A DNA stretch of 64,000 nucleotides from Acanthosepion pharaonis (Eukaryota; Mollusca; Cephalopoda; Sepiida; Sepiidae): the NCBI GenBank assembly GCA_903632075.3, contig CAHIKZ030004725.1:2450001-2514000 (forward strand), read 5' to 3'. This document shows positions 18,870-31,400 of the stretch, piece by piece. The translations under genes were made by a program, and so were the position numbers. A model generated the notes under the pieces. That model saw only the letters and a list, made by a program, of their open reading frames with translations. It did no database searches and was not told where the DNA came from. Position 1 is the stretch's first letter, and each line of letters opens with the position of its first letter.

Positions 18870-20420
18870 CGTGATTTTTGGCGACGAACTTTTTTTTACG
18901 ATAACAATTTTTATAACTTACAAATAAATTTGGGAATTATTGAAATTAATTCCATTAAATCCAGCAAAAATCACCCATGAAATAAAAAAAATAATTGTTT
19001 GAACGGAAAGTAAGGACCTACGTTCATCAAATTGAATTTTTAAATAAAGTGGTGGCAGAAGAACTATCATTGAACTTTTTAAAAGGTAAGCTTAGATATT
19101 AATACAATACTAAAATGCAACGATGAATTTTGAGTTTATTGTTGCCTATCGTATCTACTCCTCCCTGGCTATTGTGACGAAGGCCGAATCAAGAGCACTC
19201 CGCAGGAGCTAGCTCCTAATGATCATATTTACGATCTGCGTCTGCTATTCTGCGACCGTTATCGTCGCATAGCAATCTTCTATGTCAACATGAGAGATTA
19301 TCATATTTGATAGTGAATATCTTTATTTAAATGTCCATATAACCACTCTGATGATGGCTCATGTTAGCCGAACGCTTCGAGCAAGGACCAGCATAATAAA
19401 AAAATATACAAATGTTAGAAAATTTTTATCTTTATTTTCTCCCGAAATTAAAGCAACTATACGAAGTTTAGAATGGCTCCTGATCAAACATAATAGACAT
19501 TCGTTGTCTGTTATATTTAACAATATATCTATTCATTTTTCTAACAGCCATGCATTCTGTCTCTTTGCAACTGATGCTTAGTCCTTTCTTCTTGCTTTCC
19601 ATTATTCCCTTCTGTATTTTCCTTTCTGTGTCTGCTATCAACACCTGCCATCACTGTTGATTGGCGGAGAATTTAAATTTTTCAGGATTGTAGTTATCAG
19701 GGAAGCCAGGAAACGGAAAGTTCCACAGGCAGAAAGTGCGAGAAATAAAACTATTGGAGCAGAAGTGACGGTTGCATTTAGCTATTTCAACTTTAAACGA
19801 TGGGACCTACAGGCCAATCTAGAAGCACACTTAAATTCATCTAGTCGAAACATCAGGGACAGAAGCTCGTCAGAGCAGTTGCCATGAAAATATTTGGAGA
19901 AAAGACAGAGGAAAGCCACGTCCGTGAGAAAGTGGCTGAAATCGAGATGCCTTGTCAACATCGATTAGATTACAGATCCTTCTTTTTGGTTAATACAATA
20001 ACAAAAGGGGGTGACCATCAAAGATATTATGAAGGTAACTGCGATTGTTTTTATCCAGGCAATTTCGGCTAACCTTGCTAGATACCGATTTTTTTTTTCG
20101 GTTCATTTTATAAGATTACCTGATTTTATTGTTGGGCGACACGCCCACACAGTCGGCCAATGAACAGCAATACGCCATCTAGATTACAGGAATATCTTTT
20201 CCCGATTCGTATCCCAGCAACGAAATCTCATGTCCGGCCGTGAGGTAAGACACATACAAGAAAGTCGATGTTGAAGTAACGATGGGAATAACACCACCTG
20301 TGCAGCGAGTAGAAAGCATCCTATTCCTCGTGTCGGCTGGTGGCACTGGAGTGTGAGGTGTGTATCGTGTTGCGCAGCCGCAGAAGTCTGCGTCCGCTAA
20401 GAAGCGGATATTGCTAAGAA
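18870..20420. other. Low-repeat stretch with unrecognised short open frames
   Basis: Frames at 19657-19887 and 19884-20072 (plus) and 20179-20424 (minus, 81 residues, Cys/Pro/Thr-rich) are not microsatellite read-through, but I recognise no domain. This is the least repetitive part of the window and the likeliest place for a host exon. A degenerate hammerhead-like segment lies at 19351. Confidence 0.3.
19350..19395 (+). ncRNA. Hammerhead-like relic
   Basis: CTGATGA (19350-19356 region), perfect stem II GGCT-CATGTT-AGCC, then GAAC in place of GAAA, and a GCT-TCG-AGC stem III. The A-to-C change and the lack of a U before the predicted site suggest it is inactive. It resembles the segment at 62095-62140. 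Confidence 0.35.
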
Positions 20421-20469
20421 TCACGTGATGTTGCGTTGCTACTTCAGGCGATTCAATTATTTGTCCGTG

Positions 20470-20620
20470 ACTGTTTTTTTTTTATTTTATTATTTCTCTC
20501 TCCCTTTCGTTTTTTTTTCGCTGTCTCTCTCTCTCTCTCTCTCATTTTCCCATCTCCCCTTCCTCTCTTTCTCTCTTTCTCCCTCTCCCTCGTTCTCACT
20601 CTTATTTAATTTTTACCTTT
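20470..20620. repeat. Polypyrimidine / (CT)n tract
   Basis: T runs and CTCTCTCTC runs; the 69-residue frame over it is Ser/Phe/Leu read-through. Confidence 0.85.
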
Positions 20621-20639
20621 CCCGCCAGGGGTGATTTTT

Positions 20640-21140
20640 TTCTCCATCTCGACGAGTGACTCTGCTGCAACAAGTCATATGACGTTTTCTTGGACAATTA
20701 CTCTAGTCTATGGCCTAAATGCATCGGAAATGAAGTTGTGGACCCTGACTAGTTTGGTGAGGCGTTCTATAAAAGAATTACGATTTAAACTGGTACCATG
20801 CTTTCTTTTGGAAGATATCCGATGAGACACCGACAAAATATTTTCGCCTTCACTAATAATGAAAATAAAAGTCCCAAGAACCACTCAAGGTGACTGAGTC
20901 AGACTGCCGTAAAGGTGTAAGATAGATAGAGGAGAACGAACGGCATATATTGAAGCGGTTAAGGTTGTAACGGTCAGAGAAGCATCCTTTCAGGAGTCTG
21001 TTAAATAAAGAAACTGTACGAATGTAACTTCTTTATTATCCATTGAATACGGAAGGGAGATAACTCTAGGGAAGGAGATGTGCGAGTGAAACTTCCTCCT
21101 TACTAAAACAATACTAAGACAATGAGGATGATTTGATGCT
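20640..21140. other. Unassigned flank of the 40-bp satellite
   Basis: No gene or repeat recognised. Near 21000-21090 the sequence is ordinary, and it then passes into AAGGTCTGAACTGG repeats. Confidence 0.35.
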
Positions 21141-21159
21141 GTTTTACGGTTTGTCCTAA

Positions 21160-24100
21160 CTTTGAAGGTCTGAACTGGTAGAACTTGTTAAGATCTGAAC
21201 TGGTGAGATTGGTGAAGGTCCTAACAACGAAGCTCTGAACTGGTGAGACTGCTGACGGTCCTAACTTTGAAGGTCTGAATTGTTGAGACTGGCGAAGGTC
21301 CTAACTGAGAAGGTCTGAACTGGGAGAACTTACGAGGGCCTGAATTGTTGGGACTGGCGAAGGTCCTAACTGTGAAGGTCTGAACTGGTAGAACATACGA
21401 GGGCCTGAACTGGTGGGACTGGCGAAGGTCCTAACTGTGAAGGTCTGAATTGGTAGAACTTGTAAAGGTCTGAAAAGGTGGGACTTGTGAAGGTCTTAAC
21501 AGTGAAGCTCTGAACTCGTGGGACTGTTGACGAAATTAACTTTGAAGGTCTGAACTGGTGGTACCATGAAGGTCCTAACAGTGAAGCTCTGAAATGGTGG
21601 AACTGGTGACGGTCCAACTTTGAAGCCCTAAACTGGTGAGACTGGTGAAGGTCCTAACTGTGAATGTCTGAACTGGTGGAACTGTGAATGTCTGAAATGG
21701 TAGAACTTGTGAAGGTCTGAACTGTTGGGATTTGTTAAGGTCCTAACAGTGAAGCTCTGAACTGGTGGGATTTGTTATGGTCCTAAGAGTGAAGCTCTGA
21801 ACTGGTGGGATTTGTTAAGTTCCTAACAGTGAAGCTCTGAACTGGTGGGATTTGTTAAGGTCCTAACAGTGAATCTCTGAACTGTTGGGATTTGTTAAGG
21901 TCCTAACAGTGAAGCTCTGAACTGGTGGGATTTGTTATGGTCCTAACAGTGAAGCTCTGAACTGTTGGGATTTGTTAAGTTCCTAACAGTGAAGCTCTGA
22001 ACTGTTGGGATTTGTTAAGGTCCTAACAGTGAAGCTCTGAACTGGTGGGATTTGTTTAGGTCCCAACAGTTAGGCTCTGAACTGGTGGGACTTCTGACGG
22101 TAATAACTTTGAAGGTCTGAACTGGTGGCACTGGTGAAGGTCCCAACTGTGAAGGTCTGAACTCGTAGAACTTGAGAAGGTCTGAACTGGTGGGACTTGT
22201 GAAGGTACTAACAGTGAAGCTCTGAACGTGGGATTTGTTAAGGTCCTAACAGTGAAGCTCTGAACTGGTGGGATTTGTTAAGGTCCTAACAGTGAAGCTC
22301 TGAACTGGTGGGATTTGTTAAGGTCCTAACAGTGAAGCTCTGAACTGTGGGGATTTGTTAAGGTCCTAACAGTGAAGCTCTGAACTGGTGGGATTTGTTT
22401 AGGTCCTAACAGTTAGACTCTGAACTGGTGGGAGTTCTGACGGTAATAATTTGAAGGTCTGAACTGGTGGCACTGGTGAAGGTCCTAACTGTGAAGGTCT
22501 GAACTCGTAGAACTTGTGAGGGTCTGAACTGGTGGGATTTGTTAAGGTCCTAACAGTGAAGCTCTGAACTGGTAGGATTTGTTAAGGTCCTAACAGTGAA
22601 GCTCTGAACTGGTGGGATTTGTTAAGGTCCTAACAGTGAAGCTCTGAACTGTTGGGATTTGTTAAAGGTCCTAACAGTGAAGCTCTGAACTGTTGGGATT
22701 TGTTAAGGTCCCTAACAGTGAAGCTCTGAACTGGTGGGATTTGTTATGGTCCTAAGAGTGAAGCTCTGAACTGGTGGGATTTGTTAAGTTCCTAACAGTG
22801 AAGCTCTGAACTGGTGGGATTTGTTAAGGTCCTAACAGTGAATCTCTGAACTGGTGGGATTTGTTAAGGTCCCAACAGTGAAGCTCTGAACTGGTGGGAT
22901 TTGTTATGGTCCTAACAGTGAAGCTCTGAACTGGTGGGATTTGTTAAGGTCCTAACAGTGAAGCTCTGAACTGTTGGGATTTGTTAAGGTCCTAACAGTG
23001 AAGCTCTGAACTGGTGGGATTTGTTTAGGTCCTAACAGTTAGGCTCTGAACTGGTGGGACTTCTGACGGTAATAACTTTGAAGGTCTGAACTGGTGGCAC
23101 TGGTGAAGGTCCTAACTGTGAAGGTCTGAACTCGTAGAACTTGTGAAGGTCTGAAGTGGTGGGACTTGTGAAGGTACTAACAGTGAACCTCTGAACGTGG
23201 GATTTGTTAAGGTCCTAACAGTGAAGCTCTGAACTGGTGGGATTTGTTAAGGTCCTAACAGTGAAGCTCTGAACTGGTGGGATTTGTTAAGGTCCTAACA
23301 GTGAAGCTCTCTGAATCAGGGGATTTGTTAAGGTCCTAACAGTGAAGCTCTGAACTGGTGGATTTGTTTAGGTCCCAACAGTTAGACTCTGAACTGGTGG
23401 GACTTCTGGACGGTAATAAATTTGAAGGTCTGAACTGGTGGCACTAGTGAAGGTCCTAACTGTGAAGGTCTGAACTCGTAGAACTTGTGAGGGTCTGAAC
23501 TGGTGGGATTTGTTAAGGTCCTAACAGTGAACCTCTGAACTGGTAGGATTTGTTAAGGTCCCAAGAGTGAAGCTCTGAACTGGTGGGATTTGTTAAGGTC
23601 CCAACAGTGAAGCTCTGAACTGTTGGGATTTGTTAAGGTCCCTAACAGTGAAGCTCTGAACTGTTGGGATTTGTTAAGGTCCTAACAGTGAAGCTCTGAA
23701 CTGGTGGGATTTGTTATGGTCCCTCTGAACTGGTGGGATTTGTTAAGTTCCTAACAGTGAAGCTCTGAACTGGTGGGATTTGTTAAGGTCCTAACAGTGA
23801 AGCTCTGAACTGTTGGGATTTGTTAAGGTCCTAACAGTGAAGCTCTGAACTGGTGGATTTGTTTGGGTCCTAACAGTTAGACTCTGAACTGGTGGGAGTT
23901 CTGACTGTAGTAATAATTTGAAGGTCTGAACTGGTCCTGGTGAACTAAGTGTGAAGGTCTGAACTGGTGATTTTGAGAAGGTCTGAACCTGGTGGGATTT
24001 GTGAAGAAGGTCCCAACAGTGAAGCTCTGAACTAATTGGGATTTTTAAGGTTAACAGTGAAGCTCTGAACTGGTGGGATTTGAAGGTCCTAACAGTGAAC

Positions 24101-24565
24101 TGTTGGGATTTGTTAAGGTCCTAACACTGTGAACTGGTGGGATTTGTTAAGGTCTGAACTGGTGGGATTTGTTAAGGTCCTAACAGGTCCTGAACTGGTG
24201 GGAGTTTAGGTCCTAACAGTTAGGCTCTGAACTGGTGGGACTTCTGACGGTAATAACTTTGAAGGTCTGAACTGGTGGCACTGGTGAAGGTCCTAACTGT
24301 GAAGGTCTGAACTCGAGAACTTGTGAAGGTCTGAACTGGTGGGATTTGTGAAGGTACTAACAGTGAAGCTCTGAACTGGTGGGATTTGTTAAGTTCCTAA
24401 CAGTGAAGCTCTGAACTGGTGGGATTTGTTAAGGTCCCAACAGTGAAGCTCTGAACTGGTGGAACTGACGTTCCCTAACTTTGAAGGGGATTTGTTAAGG
24501 TCCTATCAGTAAATGCCTAAATTGGTGGAAGTGAAGGTCCTAACTGTGAAGGTTTGAACTGGTGG
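21160..24565 (+). repeat. 40-bp satellite with ~970-bp higher-order structure
   Basis: The common unit is AAGGTCCTAACAGTGAAGC plus TCTGAACTGGTGGGATTTGTT, 40 bp. The first 700 bp hold more diverged units (GAAGGTCTGAACTGGTAGAAC types). A variant block with TTCTGACGGTAATAA recurs near 22085, 22436, 23064, 23405, 23900 and 24243. The paired spacings (979 and 969 bp for 22085-23064 and 22436-23405) and the shared odd unit CTGAACGTGGGATTTG at 22222 and 23191 (969 bp apart) show a higher-order repeat. The 83-residue minus frame at 21366-21617 is read-through. Confidence 0.93.
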
Positions 24566-25480
24566 AACTAAGCTCGTTGGATTAGTAACAGAATTAGTAG
24601 GCTAGTCCGTCTGAAGAAAAGGTTTGCAAGGTGGGAAGGCCGCCTAATAACTTTTGAACTTCGTCTGGACAGTGAGGGATTTGACGGCCCCAGCCTGATA
24701 TGATACCAATTCTTTATACAGCCTGATCTGTCTCTTGTAAAATGGCCGGGCTGGTTGTTAGGTATTTTTGGTGATCTTTTGCGATGAAACAGAGATGGTC
24801 CCAACAGCTTTAAACCCATTAATCGTTGAACCTATTTGGTGGGTGGGGGGGATTATCCATTAGAACTATGACTTTGTAAAATAATTGATTTTCTGTATCA
24901 TATAATTCAAGAACTTTTCTTTAAAAATTTATGAAGGTCAGTTTTTGAACTGAAATTTTTAAACCAAATATAAATATGGAAGATTCTAAAATGTGTTTTG
25001 CTTATTTGTGAGTTTTATGGTAGCTATAGGGATAAATTCTTCAATGCATTGAAGGTCTGAACGATTACTGTAGAACATCAGAGGGTCATTGAGAACAATG
25101 TATTATGTATGTACTAATCGGATTTGTAATGAAACGCATTAATCGAATGTCTATTAATGAGGAATTACTGTCCAAATTGAAAAATAAAGCTTCTGAATTG
25201 AACCCTGTTGATCTGGTAAAATGGAATTTACAGTTTGTGGGTCTACTTTTACAGAATCAAAACAAATGAATGCCTTTTCATTACTTTGAACAAAAGTTCA
25301 ACGAATTATACCAGAGGGGATTTACAAAAAAGTCATAAAAGGTTACTTCATTTGCGATACAAAAATGTTTATCCTGAAGAATTTCAATTTGTTTTGAATG
25401 AACTGTTGGGATATCCTTTGTTAAGGTCCCTTGAAAAGAATTCTGTGAAATGGAAATAATGTAAAGTGCTGACAACTGAA
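24566..25480. other. Spacer between the two satellites
   Basis: About 900 bp mostly unique. It has a short unrecognised frame at 25235-25459 (plus) and 24568-24819 (minus). Near 25400-25430 a GAACTGTTGGGAT...TTGTTAAGGTCCC phrase resembles the 40-bp unit, so part of the spacer may be decayed satellite. Confidence 0.5.
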
Positions 25481-28400
25481 CTAGGGTCTGCCAGGGATTT
25501 GTTACTCATTTAAGTTAGGGTCTACCACGGCGTGAATAAATGTTACTCATTTAGTTTAGGGTCAGCCATGTCGTGATTAAAACTCATTTCGGTTAGTGTC
25601 TGAGGGATTTTTAGGGTCTACAGGTTGGGGTTCTCATTTAGGTTAGGGTTTTGAGTTGGGATTAAATATTACTCAAGCCAGGTCATGATTAAAACTCATT
25701 TAGGTTAGGGTCCGCCAGGTCGGATTTGTTAGGGTCTGCCAGGTCAAGATTAAAACAGTGAAGGTCGGGATAAATATTACTCGAATTGCCATGTGGGATT
25801 TCGGTTAGGGTCCCAGATCAAGATTAAAGTTACTCATTTGAACTGCCAGGTGGGGGATTAAATTTATTATTTCGGTTAGGGTCCCAATGATTAAAGTTAC
25901 TCCAATTCGGTTGGGGTCTGCCTGGTGGGATTAAATGATAATCATTTAGGTTAGGGTCAGGTCGTGATTAAATGTTACTCAGTTAAGGTCTGAAGGTCGT
26001 GATTAAATGAATTCATGTGAGGGTTTGGTAGTGATTAAATGTTACTCATTCAGGTTAGGGAGTCGGTCGTGATTAAATTACTCATTTAGGTTGGGGTCTC
26101 TGATTAAAACTCATTTGGTTAGGGGCCAGGTCGTGGTTACTCATTCAGGATAGGGTCCAGGTGGTGATTAAATGTTACTCATTTAGGTTAGGGAAGGTCG
26201 TGATTAAATCTTACTCATTTGGTTAGAGTCAGGTCATGATTAAATGTTACTCAGAGGGTCTGCCAGGTCGTGATTAAATGAAGGGTCTGCCAGGTGGATT
26301 AAATGTTACTCATTATGGTTGGGGTCTGCCTGGTCGTGATGAAATGTTACTCATTAAGGTGAAGGTTAACTGGATTAAATGTTACTCATTATGGTTAGGT
26401 CTGCCAGGTCGGGGAATTATTGTCCATTTAGGTTAGGGTACAGTGATTAAAGCTCATTTAGGTTAACTGGTTACTCATTTAGGGATTTGATTAAATATTA
26501 ATAATTTAGGTTAGGTCCCAACTCATTTAGGTTAGGAAGGTCGGGATTAAAACATTGTTAGGGTCTGAGGTTTGTTTATTTAGGTTAGGTCTACCAGGTC
26601 AGTGAAGTCTGCCAGGTCGGGAACTCTGCCAGGTGGGTTACTCATTATGGTTAGGGTCTGCCAGGTCGGGATTAAATGTTACTCATTCAGGTTAGGGTCT
26701 AAGGTCAGGATTAAAGCTCTGAACTGGTCGGGGATTTGTTAAGGTCTGCCTGGTCCTCATTCAGTTAACTGCCAGGTCGGGATTAAATGAATTCAGGTTA
26801 GGGCTGGTCGGGATTAAATGTTACTCATTGGTTAGGTCCAGGTCGGGATTAAAACAGTTAAGGTCTGCCAGTTCGGGATTAAATGAAGGTCTGCCAGGTG
26901 GGATTAAATGTTACTATTTCTGGTTAACAGGTCGAGATTAAAACTTTAGGTTAAGTCTGGTCGTGATTAAATGAACATTTAGGTTGGTCAGCCAGGTAGT
27001 GATGAAGGTCCTCATTCAGGTTAAGGTCAGGCGGTGATTAAATGTTACTCATTCAGGTTAGGGAAGGTGATTAAATGTTACTCATTAAGGTTAAGGTCTG
27101 CCAGGTCGGGATTAAAACTCATTATGGTTAGGTCTGCCAGGTCGGGATTAAAGGTTCTCATTCAGGAACTGCCAGGTGGGATTAAATGTTACTCATTTAG
27201 GTTAGGGTCAGTCAGGTCAGGGATTAAATGTTAATTTATTTAGGAGGGTCTGAACTGGATTGGTTACTCATTAAGGTTGGGGTCTGACAGGTCATGATTA
27301 AATGTTCCCATTCAGGTTGAAGGTCTGATGTCGGGATTAAATCCTACTCATTTGGAGCCTGGTCGGGATTAAATGATACTCATTTTAGGAGGTCTTTACT
27401 CATTTGCGTCTGCCAGGTCGGGATTAAATGTTACTCATTAAGGCCAGGTCGTGATGAAATGTTGCTCATTTATTAGGGTCCGCAGGTCTGGATTAAATGT
27501 TACTCATTTGGGTTAAGGTCCAGGTCGGGAATAAATGTTATTCATTTAAATTCGGGATTAAATGTTACTCATTTAGGTTAATTTTTGCCAGGTCAGGTTA
27601 AAGTTACTCATTTGGGTGAGGTCTGACAGGTAATGATTAAATATTAACCATTTAGGAAGGTTTGAACTGGTCAGGATTAAAACTCATTAGGTTAGGGTCT
27701 GCCAGGGGCGGGATTAAAACATTTAGGTTACAAGGTCAGGATTAAATTTTAATTTAGGTTAAGGTCTGCCAGAATGTTACTCATTATGGTTTAAGAGAGG
27801 TCAGGATTAAAGTTACTAATTCAGGTTAGGGTCTGCAAGGTCGGGATTAAATGTTACTCATTAAAGGTCTGGGTCGGGATTAAATGTTACTCATTTAGGT
27901 TGGGTCAGCCAGGTAGTGATTAGATGATACTCAAGGTTAGGGTCAGCCAGGTAGTGATAAAAAAGGTTAGGGTAAGTCAAGTCGTGATTAAATCCTACTC
28001 ATTTGGGTTAGGGTCTGCCAGGTCGGGATTAAATGTTACACATTTAGGTTGTCTCTGCCAGGTCAGGATTAAATTACGGTTAGGGGAGGTCATGATTAAA
28101 TGTTACCCATTCAGGTTAAGGATGCCAGGTCCTCATTTGGGTTTAAGTCTACCAGGTTTAAATGTTACCCATTCAGGTTAAGGTCTGCCAGGTCGGGATA
28201 AAATTCTACTCATTTAGGTTAGGGTCCAGCCTGGTCGGGATTAAATGATACTCATTTAGGTAAGGTCTGCCAGGTTGGGATTAAATGTTACTCATTATGG
28301 TTAGGGTCTGCCAGGTCGTGATGAAATGTTACTCATTAAGGTTAGGGTCCGCCAGGTCGGGATTAAATGTTACTCATTTAGGTTAAGGTCTGCCAGGTCG

Positions 28401-31400
28401 GGAATAAATGTTACTCATTTAGGTAATGGTATGCCAGATCGGGATTAAATGTTACTCATTTAGGTTATGGTCTGAAAGGTAATGATTAAATATTAATCAT
28501 TTAGGTTAGGGTCTGCCTGGTGGAGATTAATTTTTCTCATTTAAGTTAAGGTCTGCCAGATTAAATGATCATTCAGGTTAGGGTCTGATGATTAAAACTC
28601 AGAGAGGTGATTAAAACTCATTATTAGGTCTGCCGGGTCCCGATTAAAGATGAGGTCTGCAAGGTCGGGATTGAATGTTACTCATTTAAACCCAGATTAA
28701 TCGTTTCTCATTAAGGCAAGGTCTGCCAGTTCGGGATTAAATGTTACTCATTTAGGTTAGGGTCAGCCAGGTCGAGATTAAATGTTACTCAAAGGTCGTG
28801 ATTAAATCTCATTTTGAATTTTCTTTGTTAAAATGGTGATTAGATGATACTCATTCAGGTTAGGGTCAGAATTCAAATATTGCTCATTCAGGTTTTTCGT
28901 GATTAAAAAATTTTTTGAAGAATCCTACTCATTCATTTCAGGTTTTTGTTAAAGGATAGGGTCAGCCCGGGATTAAATCTTACTCAACAGGTCATGATTA
29001 AATTTTTAAACCGTGATTAAATATACTCAAGGGTATGGAAGATGATACTCAAAGGTTAGGGTGCCAGTTCGTGATTAAATGTTACTCAAGGTTTCTGCCA
29101 GGTGGATTAAAGTTACTCATTATGGTTAAGGTCTGCCAGGTCGGGATTAAATGCATTCAGGTTAAGTCGGGATTAAATGTTACTCATTATGGTTAAGGTC
29201 TGCCAGGTCCTCGATTACTGCCAGGTGGTTAAATGTTACTCATTTGGTTAGGTCTGCCAGGTCGGGATTAAATGTTACTCATTAAGGTCTGAAAATTAAA
29301 AATTTAGGTTGGGTATCCTTACATTTGAGAATGATTTTTACTCATTTTGGTTAGGGTCTGCCAGGTGAGGATTAAATGTTACTCAAGGTCTGCCAGGTCG
29401 GGATTAAATGTTACTCATTAAGGTTAGGGTCTGACAGGTCATGATTAAATGTTAACCAAAAATATTAGGTCTGCAGTAATCGAAAACTCATTTGGGTTAG
29501 GGTCGAATGTGATACTATTTAAGGTCTGCCACGTTGGGAATAAATGAGGAATTTAGGTTAGGGTCTGCCAAATTCATTTAGGTTAAAAATAAATTTAGGT
29601 TAGGGTCTGACAGGAATTAAATTAAACATTTAGGTTAGGATCTGCCAGGTGGGGATTTTTTTCATTTGGGTTAGGGTCTTGTTTCATTCAGGTTAGGTTC
29701 TACCAGGTCGGGATTAAATGGACTCATTCAGGTTAGGGTCTGCCAGGTCGGGATTAATGTTACTCATTTAGGTTCAGCCAGGTCGAGATTAAATGTTACT
29801 CATTTAGGTTAGGGTCAGTCAGGTCGTGATTAAATGATACTCATTTGGTTAGGGTCAATGGTAGTGATTAGAATACTCAAAACAAATTAATGCTCATTTA
29901 TTTTCTGCCATTAAATGTTACTCATTAAACAGTCTGCCAAAAATGTTACTCATTCAACAGGAATTAAATACTCATTAGAGAAACATTAGAGTTGCCAAAA
30001 TGTTACTCATTTGGTAAAAGGTCAGGTTAAATGTTAATTCGGTTAGGGTCTGCCAGGTCGGGATTAAATGTTACTCATTTGGGTTAAGGTCTGCCAGGTC
30101 GGGATTAAATGTTTATGGGTTTGGGCCAGGTCGAGATTAAATTTCATTTAGGTTATGGTCAGTTGGTCGGGATTAAATGTTACTCATTTTGGTTAGGGTC
30201 TGCCAGGTCTGGATTAAATGTTCCTCATTCACTTTAGGGTCTGAAATTGGGGATTAAAACTCAAGGTTAATGTTTGCCAGGTCGGGATTAAATGTTGAGA
30301 ACGGGTCATGATTAAAATTAATCATTTAGGTTAGGGTCTGCAGGTGGGGATTAAACTCATTTAGGTTAATGTGCCAATCGGGATTAAATGTTACTCATTC
30401 TGGTTAGCCAGGTCGGGATTAAATAATCATTTAGGTTAAGGTCTGCCAGGTCAACTCAGGAGGTTGCAGTCGGGATTAAAGTTACTCATTTAGGTTAAAG
30501 GTCTGCCAGATTAAATGTTACTCATTTAGGTAATGGTATGCCAGGTCGGGATTAAAATTGAAAAATGATTAAATATTAATCATTTAGGTTAGGGTCTGCC
30601 AGGTGGAGATTAATTTGTTACTCATTTAGGTTAAGGTCTGCCATGTCGGGATTAAATGTTACTCATTCAGGTTAAGGTCTGCCAGGTCGGGATTAAATGT
30701 TACTCATTCAGGTTACGGTCTGCAAGGTCGGGATTAAATGTTACTCATTTAGGTTAAGGTCTGCCAGGTCGGGATTAAATGTTACTCATTATGGTTAAGG
30801 TCTGCCAGGTCGGGATTAAATGTTACTCATTCAGGTTAGGGTCTGCCAGGTCGGGATTAAATGTTACTCATTATTTAGGTCTAGGGATTAAATGTTACTC
30901 ATTCAGGTTAGGGTCTGCCAGGTTTAAATGTTACTCATTATGGTTAAAGGTCGGGTTAAATGTTACTCATTCAGGTTAGGGTCTGATTAGGATTAAATTA
31001 CTCATTTAGGTTAAGGTCTGCCAGGTCGGGATTAAATGTTACTCATTATTGGTTAAAGGTCGGGATTAAATGTTACTCATTTAGGTTAGGGTATGCCCGG
31101 TCGTGATTAAATCTTACTCATTTAGGTTAGGGTCAGTCAGGTCATGATTAAATGTTACTCATTTTTTAGGTTAGGGGTTACTCATTTGGGTTAAGGTCAA
31201 GGTCGGGATTAAATGTTACTCATTAAGGTTATTTAGGTCATGATTAAATGTTAACCAATCAGGTTAGGGTCTGCCAGGTCGGGATTAAATGTTACTCATT
31301 TAGGTTAGGGTCAGCCTGGTCGGGATTAAATGCTCATTTAGGTAAGGTCTGCCACGGGAATAAATGTTACTCATTTAGGTTTTGCCAGGTTGATGAAGGG

